From the NCBI GenBank assembly GCA_027924645.1, contig BSBN01001482.1:10310001-10374000 (forward strand): a DNA stretch of 64,000 bases, written 5' to 3'. The notes under the pieces were generated by a model. That model saw only the letters and a program-made list of their open reading frames with translations, did no database searches and had not been told where the DNA came from. How positions within the stretch are numbered: the first letter of the stretch is position 1; each line of letters opens with the position of its first letter. Of this stretch, positions 39,101 through 51,219 are shown piece by piece. The stretch is from Cunninghamia lanceolata (Eukaryota > Streptophyta > Pinopsida > Cupressales > Cupressaceae). The translations under genes and the position numbers were made by a program.

Positions 39101-40920
39101 ATAGAACATAATATGTGGAAAGTTGAATGTTTTTGGATATCTATGGTGATAGTATTCCTATTTTTAAGAACACTCAAGTTCTAGATAATAGCTTCATCAT
39201 TAGAAGTAAATTATGTCTCTAATGATAGTAGGAGGAGCGAGGATTTCTCCATACCAGGATTAGACTAGAGCACTTGTATGTTTAGTTTTGGCATAACTTA
39301 TAGAGTTCAAAGGAGAGAAACTTGACATGAATGATAGTTGGATAGCAACTAAAATTAGGATTGTATTCCATCATGTTGGGGAAAAGGATAATAAAATCCT
39401 AGTTCAACCCAAGAAGGTTAAAGATCATTTGACAACATGGTTATAACCCATATTACTTAGTTTGTATGGGTGGACATTGAGAGGTCGAGAACCCTAAATA
39501 TTATATGCTCATTGAAAAGAGATTTATCTCTAGTTGATAATGTTTAACCTTAGGTAGGGAAACCTAATCCTTTGTTTTCAAGTCGACTTGTGGAATGAGT
39601 CTAAAGCTTCATGTTTTGCAAGCGTGCGGGAGGTACCATTAATGATTAGTAGAGCATTAAATTCAATATACCTTTTGGTCACAACTTCTCTTACACTATT
39701 ACTTGTCGACAAGGGGTGAATCTCAAATGTTGTAAAGATGCAAAGAGAGATACCTAAGAATGGATAGTCAATCCATAATGAATAATCGAGCAACGACAGT
39801 GTCTTGTGAATTCACCTAAGTTAGAAAGACTAGGTTTGAGTTAGGCAAAACTCATAACTTGAATCTAAATTTAACCTAGATATGGAAATTATTATATTGA
39901 GACATTGAGATCATTATTTAGATCATGAATGAAGGGTCAAATGCCCTGACTATGCATAATTATTCTTACTTGCAAGAAACGATTTAGATTTCTAGACTAT
40001 AATGCTTAACCTGGTTTAAGGTTATCATCTTAGTCGTAATTAATCTATCTATATTTATTATGAGACAATAAGTCGTGAACCTCAGGTATTGCAAGGATGC
40101 AATGAGAGTCCTTGTAAAGAAAGAAAATTGGATAGGTCTATGGATTATAGACAATGAAAGAAAACATGTATGAGTCGGGAAGACTAAATTATTGAAAACG
40201 CCACGACTTCATAGTTAAACGTAGTTGAACAAGTCAAGCTGTAGGAATATGATAGCATCCAAGTCGAGTTGGAGTGGGTGAACAATACGACATCGTTCAT
40301 TGCAAACGTCAATTTATAAAGAAAACTATGGCCATAGTAATGCATATGTCTCCGCATGCATTGTCAGTTCACTGTATCTGGATTGCACATCTTATCGGGA
40401 ATCATACTTAGCTAGAGGGTATCTAGGGTTGAATGATAGATAGAGTTGTGTAAGATACAACACTATGTACTCGGAAAGGCAAATTACCACTGGTCTCCTT
40501 GGTCTATACTTCTCGTGAAGGGAAGGGCCACTTCTGGTTTGGAAGGAGTGCGGGAGACCGACGATCTGTGGTTGGAGGTAAATCACTGGAAAGATACTCT
40601 CTCTCTCTAGCAGAAGACATGCCGAGGCTTGCGATAAAGATGTCAGATTTCTGGATGCAGTATATCTTTGAGACTTGTGTGATTGAGACTAAGTAAAATA
40701 CTATTTGATTAAGGTATTTATAATAGATTTATTTTTGTAAACATTGTACTTGAGAAAGTCAATATGGTTTATTGAATTTGTAATGAGATATCTTGTATTG
40801 TAGTTACTCGACTTTATGTTGAATAAAAGAAAAATTTTCTCTGTCTCCTTTTTACCTTGTAAAGTTACTTTAATGTGAAATCTTTGGTTTTTACTATGTT
40901 TCTAGAACGTGGATGTTACA
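36169..40920 (+). repeat. Tandem element LTR 3
   Basis: 4752 bp, ending GGATGTTACA directly before ATGGG (40921-40925), the right target-site copy. Confidence 0.93.
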
Positions 40921-40925
40921 ATGGG

Positions 40926-41277
40926 AGACCGACAGTCTATGGTTGGAGGTTAAGCTCCTTGAAGATACTTTCTTTTCTATATTCTTGAGGATTGCTGAGA
41001 CTTGAATTTGGATGGTCGACAATCGAGATGCAGTGACTTTGGTAAGTTTCTATTTTGGAATTGTTCTAAGTAACTTTTAACAACATATTGTTTAATGTTG
41101 TAGATAGATATATCCTTTTGTATAAGTTATAATTTCATGATTATTGTTAGTCGATGGATGAACTACTTGGTTTTAAAATTAGAAAACAAATTACTTTTCT
41201 GTTTTAAACTTTCAAAAAAAAATTATTACCTTTGGTTAAACTTAGTTTTTAGGGTGAAATCAAAACTGGGTGTTACA
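40926..41277 (+). repeat. Ty3 element 5' LTR, piece 4 of 4
   Basis: It resumes the host LTR with AGACCGAC and matches about 50702-51052 of the 3' LTR to the terminal GTGTTACA. With the three earlier pieces it totals 3346 bp. Confidence 0.92.
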
Positions 41278-41279
41278 TA

Positions 41280-41291
41280 TTGTATCAGAGC
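41280..41291 (+). other. Primer-binding site of the Ty3 element
   Basis: TTGTATCAGAGC lies two bases after the LTR end and has one mismatch to the initiator tRNA-Met site. Confidence 0.82.
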
Positions 41292-41384
41292 TAACCAAGT
41301 TCAGCACTAGGGCTGATGAGTCCACTAACCTGATTAGGAATCAACATTATGCGGGTAGTTAATGATTTGATTTATTGTGCCAGG

Positions 41385-41777
41385 ATGGTACGTCTCAAGA
41401 AAACCACAAGGAAGTCCTTTACTAGTAAGGAACATTATCTACAAGCTAAGCATAAACGACTTGCGATGATCAAGACTATTGAGAAAATGAATGATGAAAA
41501 TGACATTTGGCTAGATGATGTGGAAACTTTTTCCAGTGCTCTGTCATGACTCAAACGAATGAAAAAAGAACTCCTAAAGACATCTAGGACCACAACTCGA
41601 ATTATGGTCAATTGCTGCCCTATTAGTGTACTAATGATCACTAGGGATCCCCGTATACCACCTAGAGCTGAAATCATTGTATTATCATCTAGCAGCGAAT
41701 CTGAGGGTTATACACCTCATGAATATGTGTCAGATAATGAATCCGAAGGTTACACCCCTCTTGTAAATACTGAGTGA
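41385..41777 (+). pseudogene. Small leader ORF of the Ty3 element, one stop
   Basis: 131 codons from ATG 41385 to the stop at 41775, with one TGA at 41547. The basic N-terminal half contains WLDDVETFSSAL, matching the small ORF of the tandem element. The C-terminal half is acidic and repeats SESEGYTP and NESEGYTP. It sits between the primer-binding site and gag (41957), a position where Ty3 elements of this type do not usually carry a named gene. It might encode an upstream accessory peptide or be the first part of gag shifted out of frame. Confidence 0.5.
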
Positions 41778-41956
41778 AACATGAAATATGTCTATCCTTA
41801 AAGAATGTATATATTGATGTGTAAAATATAATAAAGACAAATTTTGGTTTGAGAATAACTATGGTTATGAGTAATTGCTATGTTTTGATAATATTTAAAA
41901 TGATAAATTGTAGAAATGAATAGTACTTGCTAAAGTAGGTGAGAAAACAAATAAAT

Positions 41957-44200
41957 ATGGATCAATTAGAGTTTAATGAGAGAGAAGATCAGGAAGGTCA
42001 CAACTCTCAGGAAAACTTCACCGATAAATTGGATAGAATTCTTAATATGCTTACTGAAACTAAGGAAAGGTTGGGCAAATTAGAGAAGAAAGTGAATGAA
42101 ACCGGGAATACGGAGGGTGAAAATGAGTATTCTAATAATGTAAGTGTAGACACCTGAAATTAACTTGCTCTGCAAACCAATTTCCCATATCTCTACAGTA
42201 ATTTATCCCTCCTATTAATTAATTAAATTTGTTTTATTTAATTAATTTATCCCTAACCATCTGTCTATCCCTTGTGATCAATTGATTCACTTAATTTATC
42301 ACTAGACCTTACAACACTATCCTCATCAATTAAATAAATATTTCTAATATTTATTTAGCTAATTTGTCCATCTCCCTAATCCCTATTAATTAGATAAATC
42401 ATTCTTATCTAATTAATCTACCCTACTAATCAACCTAAACCTAGCCTAGTTGATCAAACAATAATTATTTAATCAATCTACCCTAGCCTACCTATCCCCT
42501 AGACCTAAGTTAATTAAGCTAAACACTTAATTAACCTTTCTTAGCCCATCCTCCCACACACCTTTGAATAAAAATCAATTTTTTATTCGAAGGGTCAAAT
42601 CCTCCTTACATCTCATTTATCACTCTCTTACACATGTGATTGTACATGTGTCCTTCAATCTTCACATCTCCACATAAAAGTGAATTTTTAATTCACACTC
42701 CCCCATGAGGTGAATTTTTAATTCACTTGTCATATCCACTCTTCCTAAAAATGAATCTTTAATTCATTTTTCTCCTCCACACCTTTCCCCATGTGAATTT
42801 AAAATTCACAAATAATGAGAGCCCTCTAATCCCATTGACCAAGCTTCAACCCTTGATCTCTCTCATCTATGGCTTCAATCCAAACCCTAACTCTCATTCA
42901 TTTCTAGCCCTTGATCTCAACTCTTGATCCTCACCCTCCATCCGCTGTTCAAAAAATCTATAAATGAGACCCCTCTCTAAGCCATTGGGGGGAACTTCTT
43001 CTTGCATCCAAAATCTGCCAAAATCTCTCCACGATCTCCTCATCATACCACCATAATGTCAAAATCATGCCTCATCCCTATCTCCATCTCCATTTAAGTC
43101 CAAATCACTCATCTACATTGTGTTGAATGCAAAGAGCAATCCACATTTCAATCAAATTGGGTAAAATCTAAGGAGCTATCAGGCGCAACTCCTTCCCGCT
43201 ATCGTAGATTTGTGAGTCAAGTGAAGGTATAATCATTTGTGTTTATTGCATTTGATTTGTATTTAAAACTTCATTTAGATTCATAGATCACAGTAAGTAA
43301 AAGTAAACAATGAGAACATGGCACGTCAAGTGAAAATCAAGATAATAGTGAATCTCAAAGGGAGACAAAAGATAAACTTGCACAGGAACTATCTAAGGAT
43401 ATGAAAAAGATTATCCCTCCCAAATTTGATGGAATGAAAAACTGGTGTTGCAGCAGAAGCATGCCTAACAGAAATGGAGAAATACTTTGAAATCAGAAAT
43501 TATTCTGAGATTACGAAGGCAATGTGGGGAGCATATCAGCTATCTAGAGAAGCATCCACTTGCTGGATGAACAAGAAAATGGAACTAGATTTAAGCCCCT
43601 TGAAGGTGACATGGAATGAATTTGTGAAACTTTTTCAGAAAAGGTGGTTACCACATCTCTATTTTGATCAAAAGCTAAAAGATTTCCAAAATCTTAGGCA
43701 AGGTGATTTGTCTGTGGTTGAATATGTGGAAAAACTTACTAGATTGTTGAAGTATGTTCCTCAGTATCAAAAGGATGAAAGATTTTAGATAAGAAAATTC
43801 ATTATGGGACTTAATCCTCAGATCAGCGATGAGGTGGAGGTCCACGGTCCGAACATAATAGACCAAGTGTATGAGAAAGCAATTAAGTAAGAACAGAAGA
43901 TCAAATCCATTTCTGCTTATCGTGAAAAGAAGCGTAAGAGATTTGATAAGAACTTCAATGATCAGGCGTATAAAAGGAAGAATGATAAATGATATGGAAA
44001 TAGGAGGTATGATAAAGGAAATCAAAAAAACAAAGGGGGATTTGGTAATGAATGAAGAAATGAAGACTTTAAGAAAAATGACAATTTTAAGAGGAACGAT
44101 GATGCTATGAGTAGACCATCCGAGAAGAGAGGACCAATTGGAGGTTTCTTTTCATGTGGTGAAGATCATTATGCCAACTGTTGTCCTAATAAAAAGTAGA
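41957..44200 (+). pseudogene. Ty3 gag, split by a solo LTR and stops
   Basis: ATG 41957 (MDQLEFNE) opens a charged, helical N-terminal part, cut at 42144 by the solo LTR and resumed at 43298. The retrotransposon gag core follows (about 43400-43790): PPKFDG, a WLTEMEKYF-type stretch crossing a frameshift near 43450, and the long helical region with W-N-E-F and FQKRWLP. Stops at 43786 and 43888 and frame changes break it. A degenerate zinc knuckle lies at about 44143-44190: its first Cys is Phe and the spacing to His is one residue short. Gag would form the particle and bind RNA; this copy cannot. Confidence 0.85.
42145..43292 (+). mobile_element. Solo LTR, 1148 bp, inside gag
   Basis: It begins TGTAGACACCTG and ends TAGATCACA, with a perfect GTAAG duplication (42140-42144 and 43293-43297). 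Gag homology is continuous across the gap. The left half is rich in AATTAATT; the middle carries four 17-bp palindromes (42680-42696, 42710-42726, 42751-42767, 42793-42809). TGTAGACACC starts are common in plant gypsy LTRs, so the source family is probably gypsy, but no internal sequence remains to prove it. Confidence 0.9.
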
Positions 44201-44217
44201 ATGGGAAGCTTAGGAAC

Positions 44218-47200
44218 ATGGTACTTCCTTCACAACAGGAAGCATTTCAACAAAGGATTCATGCCACCCTTGACAATCGACAAGTTGAGTATCAGATTAC
44301 TCCTATTGAGATGACAGGTACATTATTTGGAGTTCTTTTTTCTATTATGTTTGATACTGGTGCAACAAAAAAATTTGTGCTATCTAGAGTCTTAAGTAAA
44401 TTTCCTAGAAGAGCTGGTTTTATGTCAAAACCATGGACAATGGAATATGCAAATCACTCAAAGGCTTAGGTAGAGCAATGTTTGTTCGAAGCTAAGATTG
44501 ATATTTCAAACTTCTCCACTGATGTAAATTTATATGTAGCACCTTTAGGGTCCTATGATGTCATCTTAGGAATGAATTGGTTGTGGAGACATAGGGCCAA
44601 GGTAGATTGTTTTCATAAAACAATTGAGTGTTTGGATGACAAAGGAAACAAAGTTAATTTTCAGGGTATTCAAAGGGAAATAAGGATCAGATCTATTTCT
44701 TCAAAACAATTAAAGCGGGCTAGGCATAAGGGATGCCAACTTTTTGCAGTCAAAATGGACCTAGTAGACGAAGCCTTAGAGAAGCAAACATTTGAGGAAA
44801 AATACCCATATCTTTGCAATTTCAGTGATGTATTTCCTGAGGAACTGCCAGGCTTCCCTCCAAAAAGACCTTTGATTTTACCATAGATATTAAACCCAGA
44901 ACTGAGCTAGTATCTAAAGCTCCATACCAAATGGCCACTATTGAACTTATGGAATTGAAGGCTCAATTGCAAGAGCTATTGACTAAAGATCTAATTAGGC
45001 CAAGTGTATCACCATGGGGAGCTCTGGTTATTTTCATCAAAAAGAAGGACGGAACCCTTAGAACGTGTGTAGATTATTGGATGCTAAATAAGGCAACGAT
45101 AAAGAATAAGTAAGCACTACAGTGTATTGATGATTTATTTGACCAAATGCGTGGTGCAGAAGTATTTTCTAAGATAGATTTGAGATCTAGATACCATCAG
45201 TTGAGGTTGAAAGATGAAGATATTCACAAGACTGCATTTAGAACAAGATATGGTCACTATGAGTTTATTGTGTTACCATTTGGATTGACTAATGCACCAG
45301 CCGCTTTCATGAATCTCATGAATAGTTTTTTCAGATATTGCCTTGATAAATTTGTCCTAGTTTTCATAGATGATATTATGATATATTCCAAAAATGAGGA
45401 GCATAGACAACACCTTCAAATTGTTTTGCAATGATTAAGAGAACACAAATTGTATGCAAAACTCTCAAAATGCACTTTCTTTTAGAAAGAAGTGCAGTAT
45501 TTGGGACATAATATATTAACAGAAGGGATATCAGTTGACCCAGCTAAAATTAAGGCTATTATGGAATGGCCTGTACCTTCCAATATTTTAGAAGTATGAA
45601 GTTTTATGGGATTGGCTGGATATTACAAAAAAATTGTTTTGAATTTCTCAAATATTGCTAGTCCAATTACTTCTTTACAGAGAAAAGGGAAATGGTTTGT
45701 TTGGACAGATGAATGTCAAAAGGCATTCAATTTATTAAAAGAAAAGTTAACAACAACACCAATCTTGAAAGTCCCTGACCCTGAAGGGCAATTTGAGGTT
45801 ATTATTGATGCCTTGGGAGAAGGGTTAGGAGGCGTGCTTATGGAAAATGGGCGTGTAATAGCCTATGAATCAAGAAAGTTGAAAAACTATGAGTAGAATT
45901 ATGCTCCTCATGACTTAGAACTGGCAACAGTGATTCATGCCCTTTAGATGTGGCGATATTATTTATTGGGAAAGACTTTCATACTAAAAATAGATCATCA
46001 AAGTCTTCATTACATATTTACAACCTCATCTCAATGCAAGACAAAGGAGATGGTTAGAATTAATATTAGATTATGACTTTGAGATTGCTTACATCAAAGG
46101 TAAGAAAAATCGAGTAGCTGATGCTTTAAGCAGAAGAAGACACATAGCTTCTATAATCTCTATTCATGCAAATTTTAAAGATTTAGTATTACAAAGTTTA
46201 TCTGGAGATGAATATTACAAGCAGGTGAAGCAAGCTCTATAATTAAACCCCAAGGATCCAAGATATGATGGATTCTATTTTGAGTCAAATGAATTAATGA
46301 GATTTAAGGGAAGAATCTATGTTCCTAATTCGGTTGAACTAAGAAACCTGGTTTGGAATGAAGTTCATTGTGCACCTTATTCCGGACACCCAGGAGTAAA
46401 AAAACTTTTAGCTGATGTCAAACCGCTATATTTCTGGAAAGGAATGAAAAGTGACGCTGCAAGGTTTGTGGCAAGTTGCTTGGAGTGTCAGAGAGTGAAA
46501 CCAAAACATCAACATCCTACTAGATTGTTATACCCGCATGATATTCCAGAATGGGAGTGGCAGGTTGTTAGTATGGATTTTGTTCAAGGGTTACCAATGT
46601 CTAAGAATAGACATGATGCAATTTTGGTTGTTGTAGATAAACTAACCAAGGTAACACATTTTATACTGGGAAATTTGACAGATGGAGCTCATATTTTGGC
46701 TCAGAAGTTTGTGTAAGAAATATTTAGATTACATGGGGTACCTGAAAAGATTATATCTGATAGAGATGCTCGAATAACCTCCCGGTTTTGGCAAACTTTA
46801 TTTTTAGCACTAGGGACTAAACTCAATGTGAGCATCGCTTACCATCTTGAAACTGATGGACAAATAGAAAGGGTTAATCAGGTCTTAGAGGATCTTTGAA
46901 GAATGTGTTGCATGGACCACCAATACAGATGGTAGGAATATTTACCTCTTGTTGAATTTTCCTATAACAATTCCTATCATTCTGCCATTAAGATGGCGCC
47001 GTTTGAAGTATTATATGGAAGGAAATGCAGAACTCCTATAAGCTGGGACAAGCTGGAAGATAGGATAAGCATTGGACCTAAAATGCTTGCAGATATGGAA
47101 GAAAAAGTGAAAATGATTAGGAAGAGGTTGGCAGAAGCCAACGACAGGAAAAAAAGTTATGCAGATCACAAATGAGTGCCTAGACAATTCTCTATTAGTG

Positions 47201-47645
47201 AGAAAGTTCTTTTGCGAGTGAAACCCCATAAAAGCTCAATCAAATTTGGTAAATCATCAAAATTGGCTCCTCGTTATGTTAGACCTTTTGAAGTCCTTGA
47301 GATTATCAATCTAATGGCCTACAAAATTGCTCTACCTCTAGTCTTGTCCAAAATACATAATGTTTTTCATGTTTAATACCTAAAGAAATATTTTTTAGGT
47401 AATGACCACATTCTTAAATGGAATTCTTTATAGATACAAGAGGCAGGAGTGGTTGTGATTGAGCGACTCAAGGTGTTCGAAATGCATAAACTTTGTTTGC
47501 GTAATCGAGAGGTTTTGCAATGCAAAATTTAGTGGGACCAATATGGCGAGTATAGCACCACTTGGGAAGACTATAATGACATCCACCAAAGATTTCCTTA
47601 TCTTTTCAAAAACATTAATGTTAAACTATAAAAGTTTGTTTTATG
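44218..47645 (+). pseudogene. Ty3 pol with chromodomain-like tail, multiply broken
   Basis: Protease: FDTGAT at about 44350. Reverse transcriptase: about 44930-45440, with [29 protein letters not shown] and FIDDI (about 45363-45377). RNase H: about 45600-46140, ending near [14 protein letters not shown]. Integrase: zinc finger (HCAPYSGHPG to CLECQ, about 46365-46490), catalytic Asp at 46575 and about 46760, Glu at 46867, then the GPY-type C-terminal region (about 47270-47370). A tail at 47490-47640 (LRNREVLQCK to WEDYNDI) resembles the chromodomain-like end of Tekay/Del elements. Frame changes near 44880 and 46020 and at least ten stops separate these parts; several stops replace an expected Gln or Arg. 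The product would copy and integrate the element, but this copy is inactive. Confidence 0.92.
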
Positions 47646-47690
47646 TTAAGATTTTTCTTGGTAAACTCAATCATCAGGGACGATGATTTG

Positions 47691-47700
47691 ATAGGGGAAA
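47691..47700 (+). other. Polypurine tract of the Ty3 element
   Basis: ATAGGGGAAA is followed by GATA and then the 3' LTR. The tandem element has a similar tract, AGGGGAAGG, at the same distance from its LTRs. Confidence 0.8.
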
Positions 47701-47704
47701 GATA

Positions 47705-50700
47705 TGTTACATCCCCTTTTTGGATTCAATATTACTATTTACTTTTTCTTAAATAGTACAGTTATGTGGATATGTTTTAACATCATAGAAAATGATGATA
47801 TGAATAGAAAAGGTTAATTTTATGAAATTATTGATTTTACTTGATTATGATCAATTTGATGTTATGAATTAACATTTCTTTCGATATGAAAATGAAATGA
47901 TTTGATATAAATGTGTTTTGATCAGAATATTGGTACTCTGACCACAAAATTGTATGTGAGATTGTCAATGACAGGAATAGATGGAACATGTTCGCCAGGA
48001 AGAAAGAAGAAGAGAAAGTATCTTTGAGAAAGAGAGAATAGACTCTGGAATAACCCATGGGTGCTTGCCACTGAAAATGATTATCAAGTAGATAAACCTA
48101 GATGCCTTGAGTCAAGCTTTAATTACAGGCTAAGTCAATTTTAGATGAGATGTCAAGGTTTACAAGAATAGGTCTTTCTCCTTTTGTAAGTTGTCGTATT
48201 GAGTATGGGAAATCAACATCGGTGTCGTAATACTCAGAATCTTGTCATCAAATACGGATGACCAATATATTGTTGATATGTATATATATGTATATACTTG
48301 AGGTTGAGTTGTAAGTCATGTCTTGTTAGTGGTTCGGCACAAAAGTTGAAAGTTGTGCGTAAGTCGACCCCAAACCTTGTTTTATGTTTGTGCTCAATTC
48401 GTCATTATCATCGTAAAGCTCTACGAGTGTATGATGTAAACATCTACTTGCGAAATTTGACGAATGTTGAATTGTTTCTATATTGGGCTATTATCATATA
48501 ATAAAAGGTTTAAATAATGTTCTCAATCTTGAGACCATAGTGTGTAGTACCTTTGGTCGTATTGTATTGGAGTATACAATATTATAATAGTTATATTTAA
48601 ATTGTCATTTTGAGGTAATTCCTTTATTCTTTTGTGATGTTGGTAATTGGGTAGTAGCTCGAAAGAGACTGACTCAAGTCTTTATTTATGATGTCTTGTA
48701 TTTCAAAACAACCTTTTGTTCTTTTGAGCTTTAACCCTTATGAATGGGTTGTTGGCTTATGCATTATCTTTTAGTTTTGCATTTGATCTATAATCATACT
48801 AGGTTATGAGTAGTGTGTCAGCTGGTTTAAACTGTCAACTACCACCTCACGAAGTATGGAGCTCCACTTTGGAGAGTAATCACGGATTGAGTGGGAAAAG
48901 CCAAACCATTTCTGGTAGTGGTTGCAAAAGGAGGAAAATGTTATGCATGCAAGGTAATTACCCTTAGTGTTAGGCATGGTCTTGTGAGTAGAGAGTCAGT
49001 TTTTTCTTCATAGTTAGACATGATTTAGAGGAGTAGGAAGTCAGTTAGAGGGGGAGAACGTAGAGTAGAAGCAGAGGGGAGACTGAGTATGAAGCAAAAG
49101 GTGAACGGATAAGAGAAGAACGAGCTCCTTGGACCACTCTACAAGCAGACACTGGAGATTATCTTCAGGTTCTTTTCATCTCATCTATGTGCAGTCATAG
49201 TTATTAGATATGTTTTTAATAAGTATTGACTCTACTTTCAAGTCGATGGAACTTAGTATTTTTTTGAAGATGCAAAGTGTGAAATATTTACCAACTGTAG
49301 CCTTGTTTTTTTGCATCACCTTCAAAAGGAAACAATGCTTTTGTCCCCTGCACCGCATCGCATTCAAAAGACTCATAGTTTATTTCATTATTCTTTGAAG
49401 CATCTTTGCTGGTCAAGTTTATTGTGTATTTGTTGTTTAACTTTAGGAGGTTTTGGACATGCGAAGAGCACATTATAGACTAATTTTTTGGTTGTAATCT
49501 AGTTCACAGTTATTACAAGTTGCAGTACCAAAATCTAGGTCGACGTTGGACATATTCTCAGTGAGCTAGCTGACTATAACAGGTTGCTCCTGTCATACTT
49601 ATAAGACAACTAGTTTTTTTTAAAGATTTGAAAATGTGCTAACTGTTGGCAGAGAAGTAGCAACAATGAGAAATGTATGCCGAAACATGAAAGACTTCAC
49701 AGTCCTCCTCAATCTCTAAGTTTAGAATGGATTGGTTGACTATAGAGAATTTACTAACCTTGCTGCGAATGGTAACAAGTTTTAGTCCATTTGTCTTTGT
49801 AAACAACTCTTTTACTATTAAAGTATTCAAACTATTGTGTCCTTGAGAGAAGGTATAGACTTACTATTGGACTATACAGTCATACAAGTTAAAATAATGA
49901 AGTTTTAGAACAAATATAATGAGTCTCTAGTCAACTATTTAACCTAGACTTGCATGTAATCCTCCTGCTAATAGAAACAACAAGATAGGGTTTCTAAATG
50001 CTTAGATTGACAAAGATTAAGCTATGTTGAAGATTTTGATAGGTTGAAGAAGATTCTTAAGAGGATTTAATTTTTAACTTAGGGTCTTCAAATATTTATA
50101 TTCTATAAATTGGTATATAGTAAAACCCTTCCAAAACAACAAAGTTAAGTTTAGTGTCCACTCTTGAATGGATAATTTAAGCAGTGGGATAACTTAGAGA
50201 TCGTTGTACTAACTTATAGCATTATCTGATTAATCGATTAGCTAGGAACCCATTCTTTGATCATGTGGACGAAAATGTCTCCATGAGCTAAGTAGAGAGA
50301 GAGTAAACCTCATTGCCATGTGTTAATGCATGATGAGTTTCAAACACCTTGAGGTTATCGAGGTTGTTATAATGAACTTATTTATAGGTAACTGTAGGAT
50401 TATGATTAATTCGAGTCGAGTTGGGGTGGGTGAACTTATTACTTGCGTTGATACAATGCTAATTATATTCAAATCCTTTGGCCAAGATAATGCATGTGCC
50501 TCAAGTGCATTGATAGTTAACTATGACTGGATGGCATAGCTTGTGGAGTGGTCATGCTTGACTAGAGGGTATCTAGGGGATTACATGATAATATGTTACG
50601 TAGGTCACAACACCAGTACTCAGATGGCAAACACCATTAGTTATCCTAAGTCTATTCTCTTTATGTAGGTAGGGCCACTTCTGGATAGGAAGGAGTGCAG

Positions 50701-51052
50701 AAGACCGATGATCTGTGGTTGGAGGTTTAACTCCTTGAAGATACTTTCTCTTCTATATTCCTGAGGATTGCCGAGACTTGAATTTGGATGGTCGACAATC
50801 GAGATGCAGTGACTAGTAATTTTCTATTTTGGAATTGTTCTAAGTAACTTTTAACAACATATTATTTAATGTTGTAGATGGATATATCCTTTTGTATAAG
50901 TTATAATTTCATGATTATTGTTAGTTGATGGATGAACTACTTGGTTTTAAAATTAGAAAACAAATTACTTTTTTGTTTTAAACTTTCAAAAAAAAAAATA
51001 TTACCTTTGGTTAAACTTAGTTTTTAGGGTGAAATCAAAACTAGGTGTTACA
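47705..51052 (+). repeat. Ty3 element 3' LTR, uninterrupted
   Basis: 3348 bp. It carries the empty sites for the three insertions that broke the 5' copy: about 50390 (ATAGG), about 50530 (ACTGG) and about 50698 (ATGGG). Its small ORFs (for example 48298-48501 and 49210-49398) recur in the 5' LTR and are not genes. Confidence 0.94.
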
Positions 51053-51057
51053 TAAGG

Positions 51058-51219
51058 TCATGTTCACTCTATTCATCATCATACTTGTGCATATGAATTT
51101 GATAGATTATTGATGTCTCCTTTATTCTCTATCTTGTGAATTAAAAGGTGGAAAAAGATTCAAAAAATTAGACAACACTGACTCAACCCCCCCTCTCAGT
51201 GTTGTCCTAGACTCCAATA
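51058..51219 (+). mobile_element. Old copia-type solo LTR, right piece
   Basis: The last 162 bp of the outermost LTR. It holds the C-looped hairpin with an 11-bp perfect stem (51171-51181 and 51196-51206) and ends CCAATA before TGTCA (51220-51224). Confidence 0.72.

Larger units (their letters stand above)
20692..40920 (+). mobile_element. Three-LTR tandem gypsy element (LTR-int-LTR-int-LTR), 20.2 kb
   Basis: Three 4.75-kb LTRs (20692-25446, 28431-33184, 36169-40920) alternate with two 2984-bp internal regions. The period is 7738-7739 bp. Perfect ATGGG duplications (20687-20691 and 40921-40925) flank the whole, so one insertion occurred and the extra unit arose later by unequal exchange between LTRs. 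LTR ends are TGTTACATCCCT and GGATGTTACA, like those of the host Ty3 element, and several LTR and internal stretches are alignable between the two families. The internal regions hold one small ORF and wrecked pol, so the family is non-autonomous. Confidence 0.95.
4559..51052 (+). mobile_element. Ty3/gypsy element, chromovirus-like (Tekay/Del type), heavily nested
   Basis: The native size without insertions is about 11,968 bp: a 5' LTR of 3346 bp in four pieces, an internal region of about 5274 bp and a 3' LTR of 3348 bp. The LTRs begin TGTTACATCCCC and end GTGTTACA. The flanks are TAAGA (4554-4558) and TAAGG (51053-51057), a target duplication with one mismatch. Domain order is gag, zinc knuckle, protease, reverse transcriptase, RNase H, integrase and a chromodomain-like tail, which is the Ty3 order. 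By eye the LTRs differ at about 12 sites in their first 310 bp (near 4%). The coding part is broken by frameshifts and many stops, so the copy is dead. Confidence 0.93.

Noticed and set aside
20692..40920. Reading the 20-kb region as a satellite array or segmental duplication of host DNA
   Set aside because: LTR ends, primer-binding sites, polypurine tracts and a single pair of ATGGG target copies show one retrotransposon with a duplicated unit.
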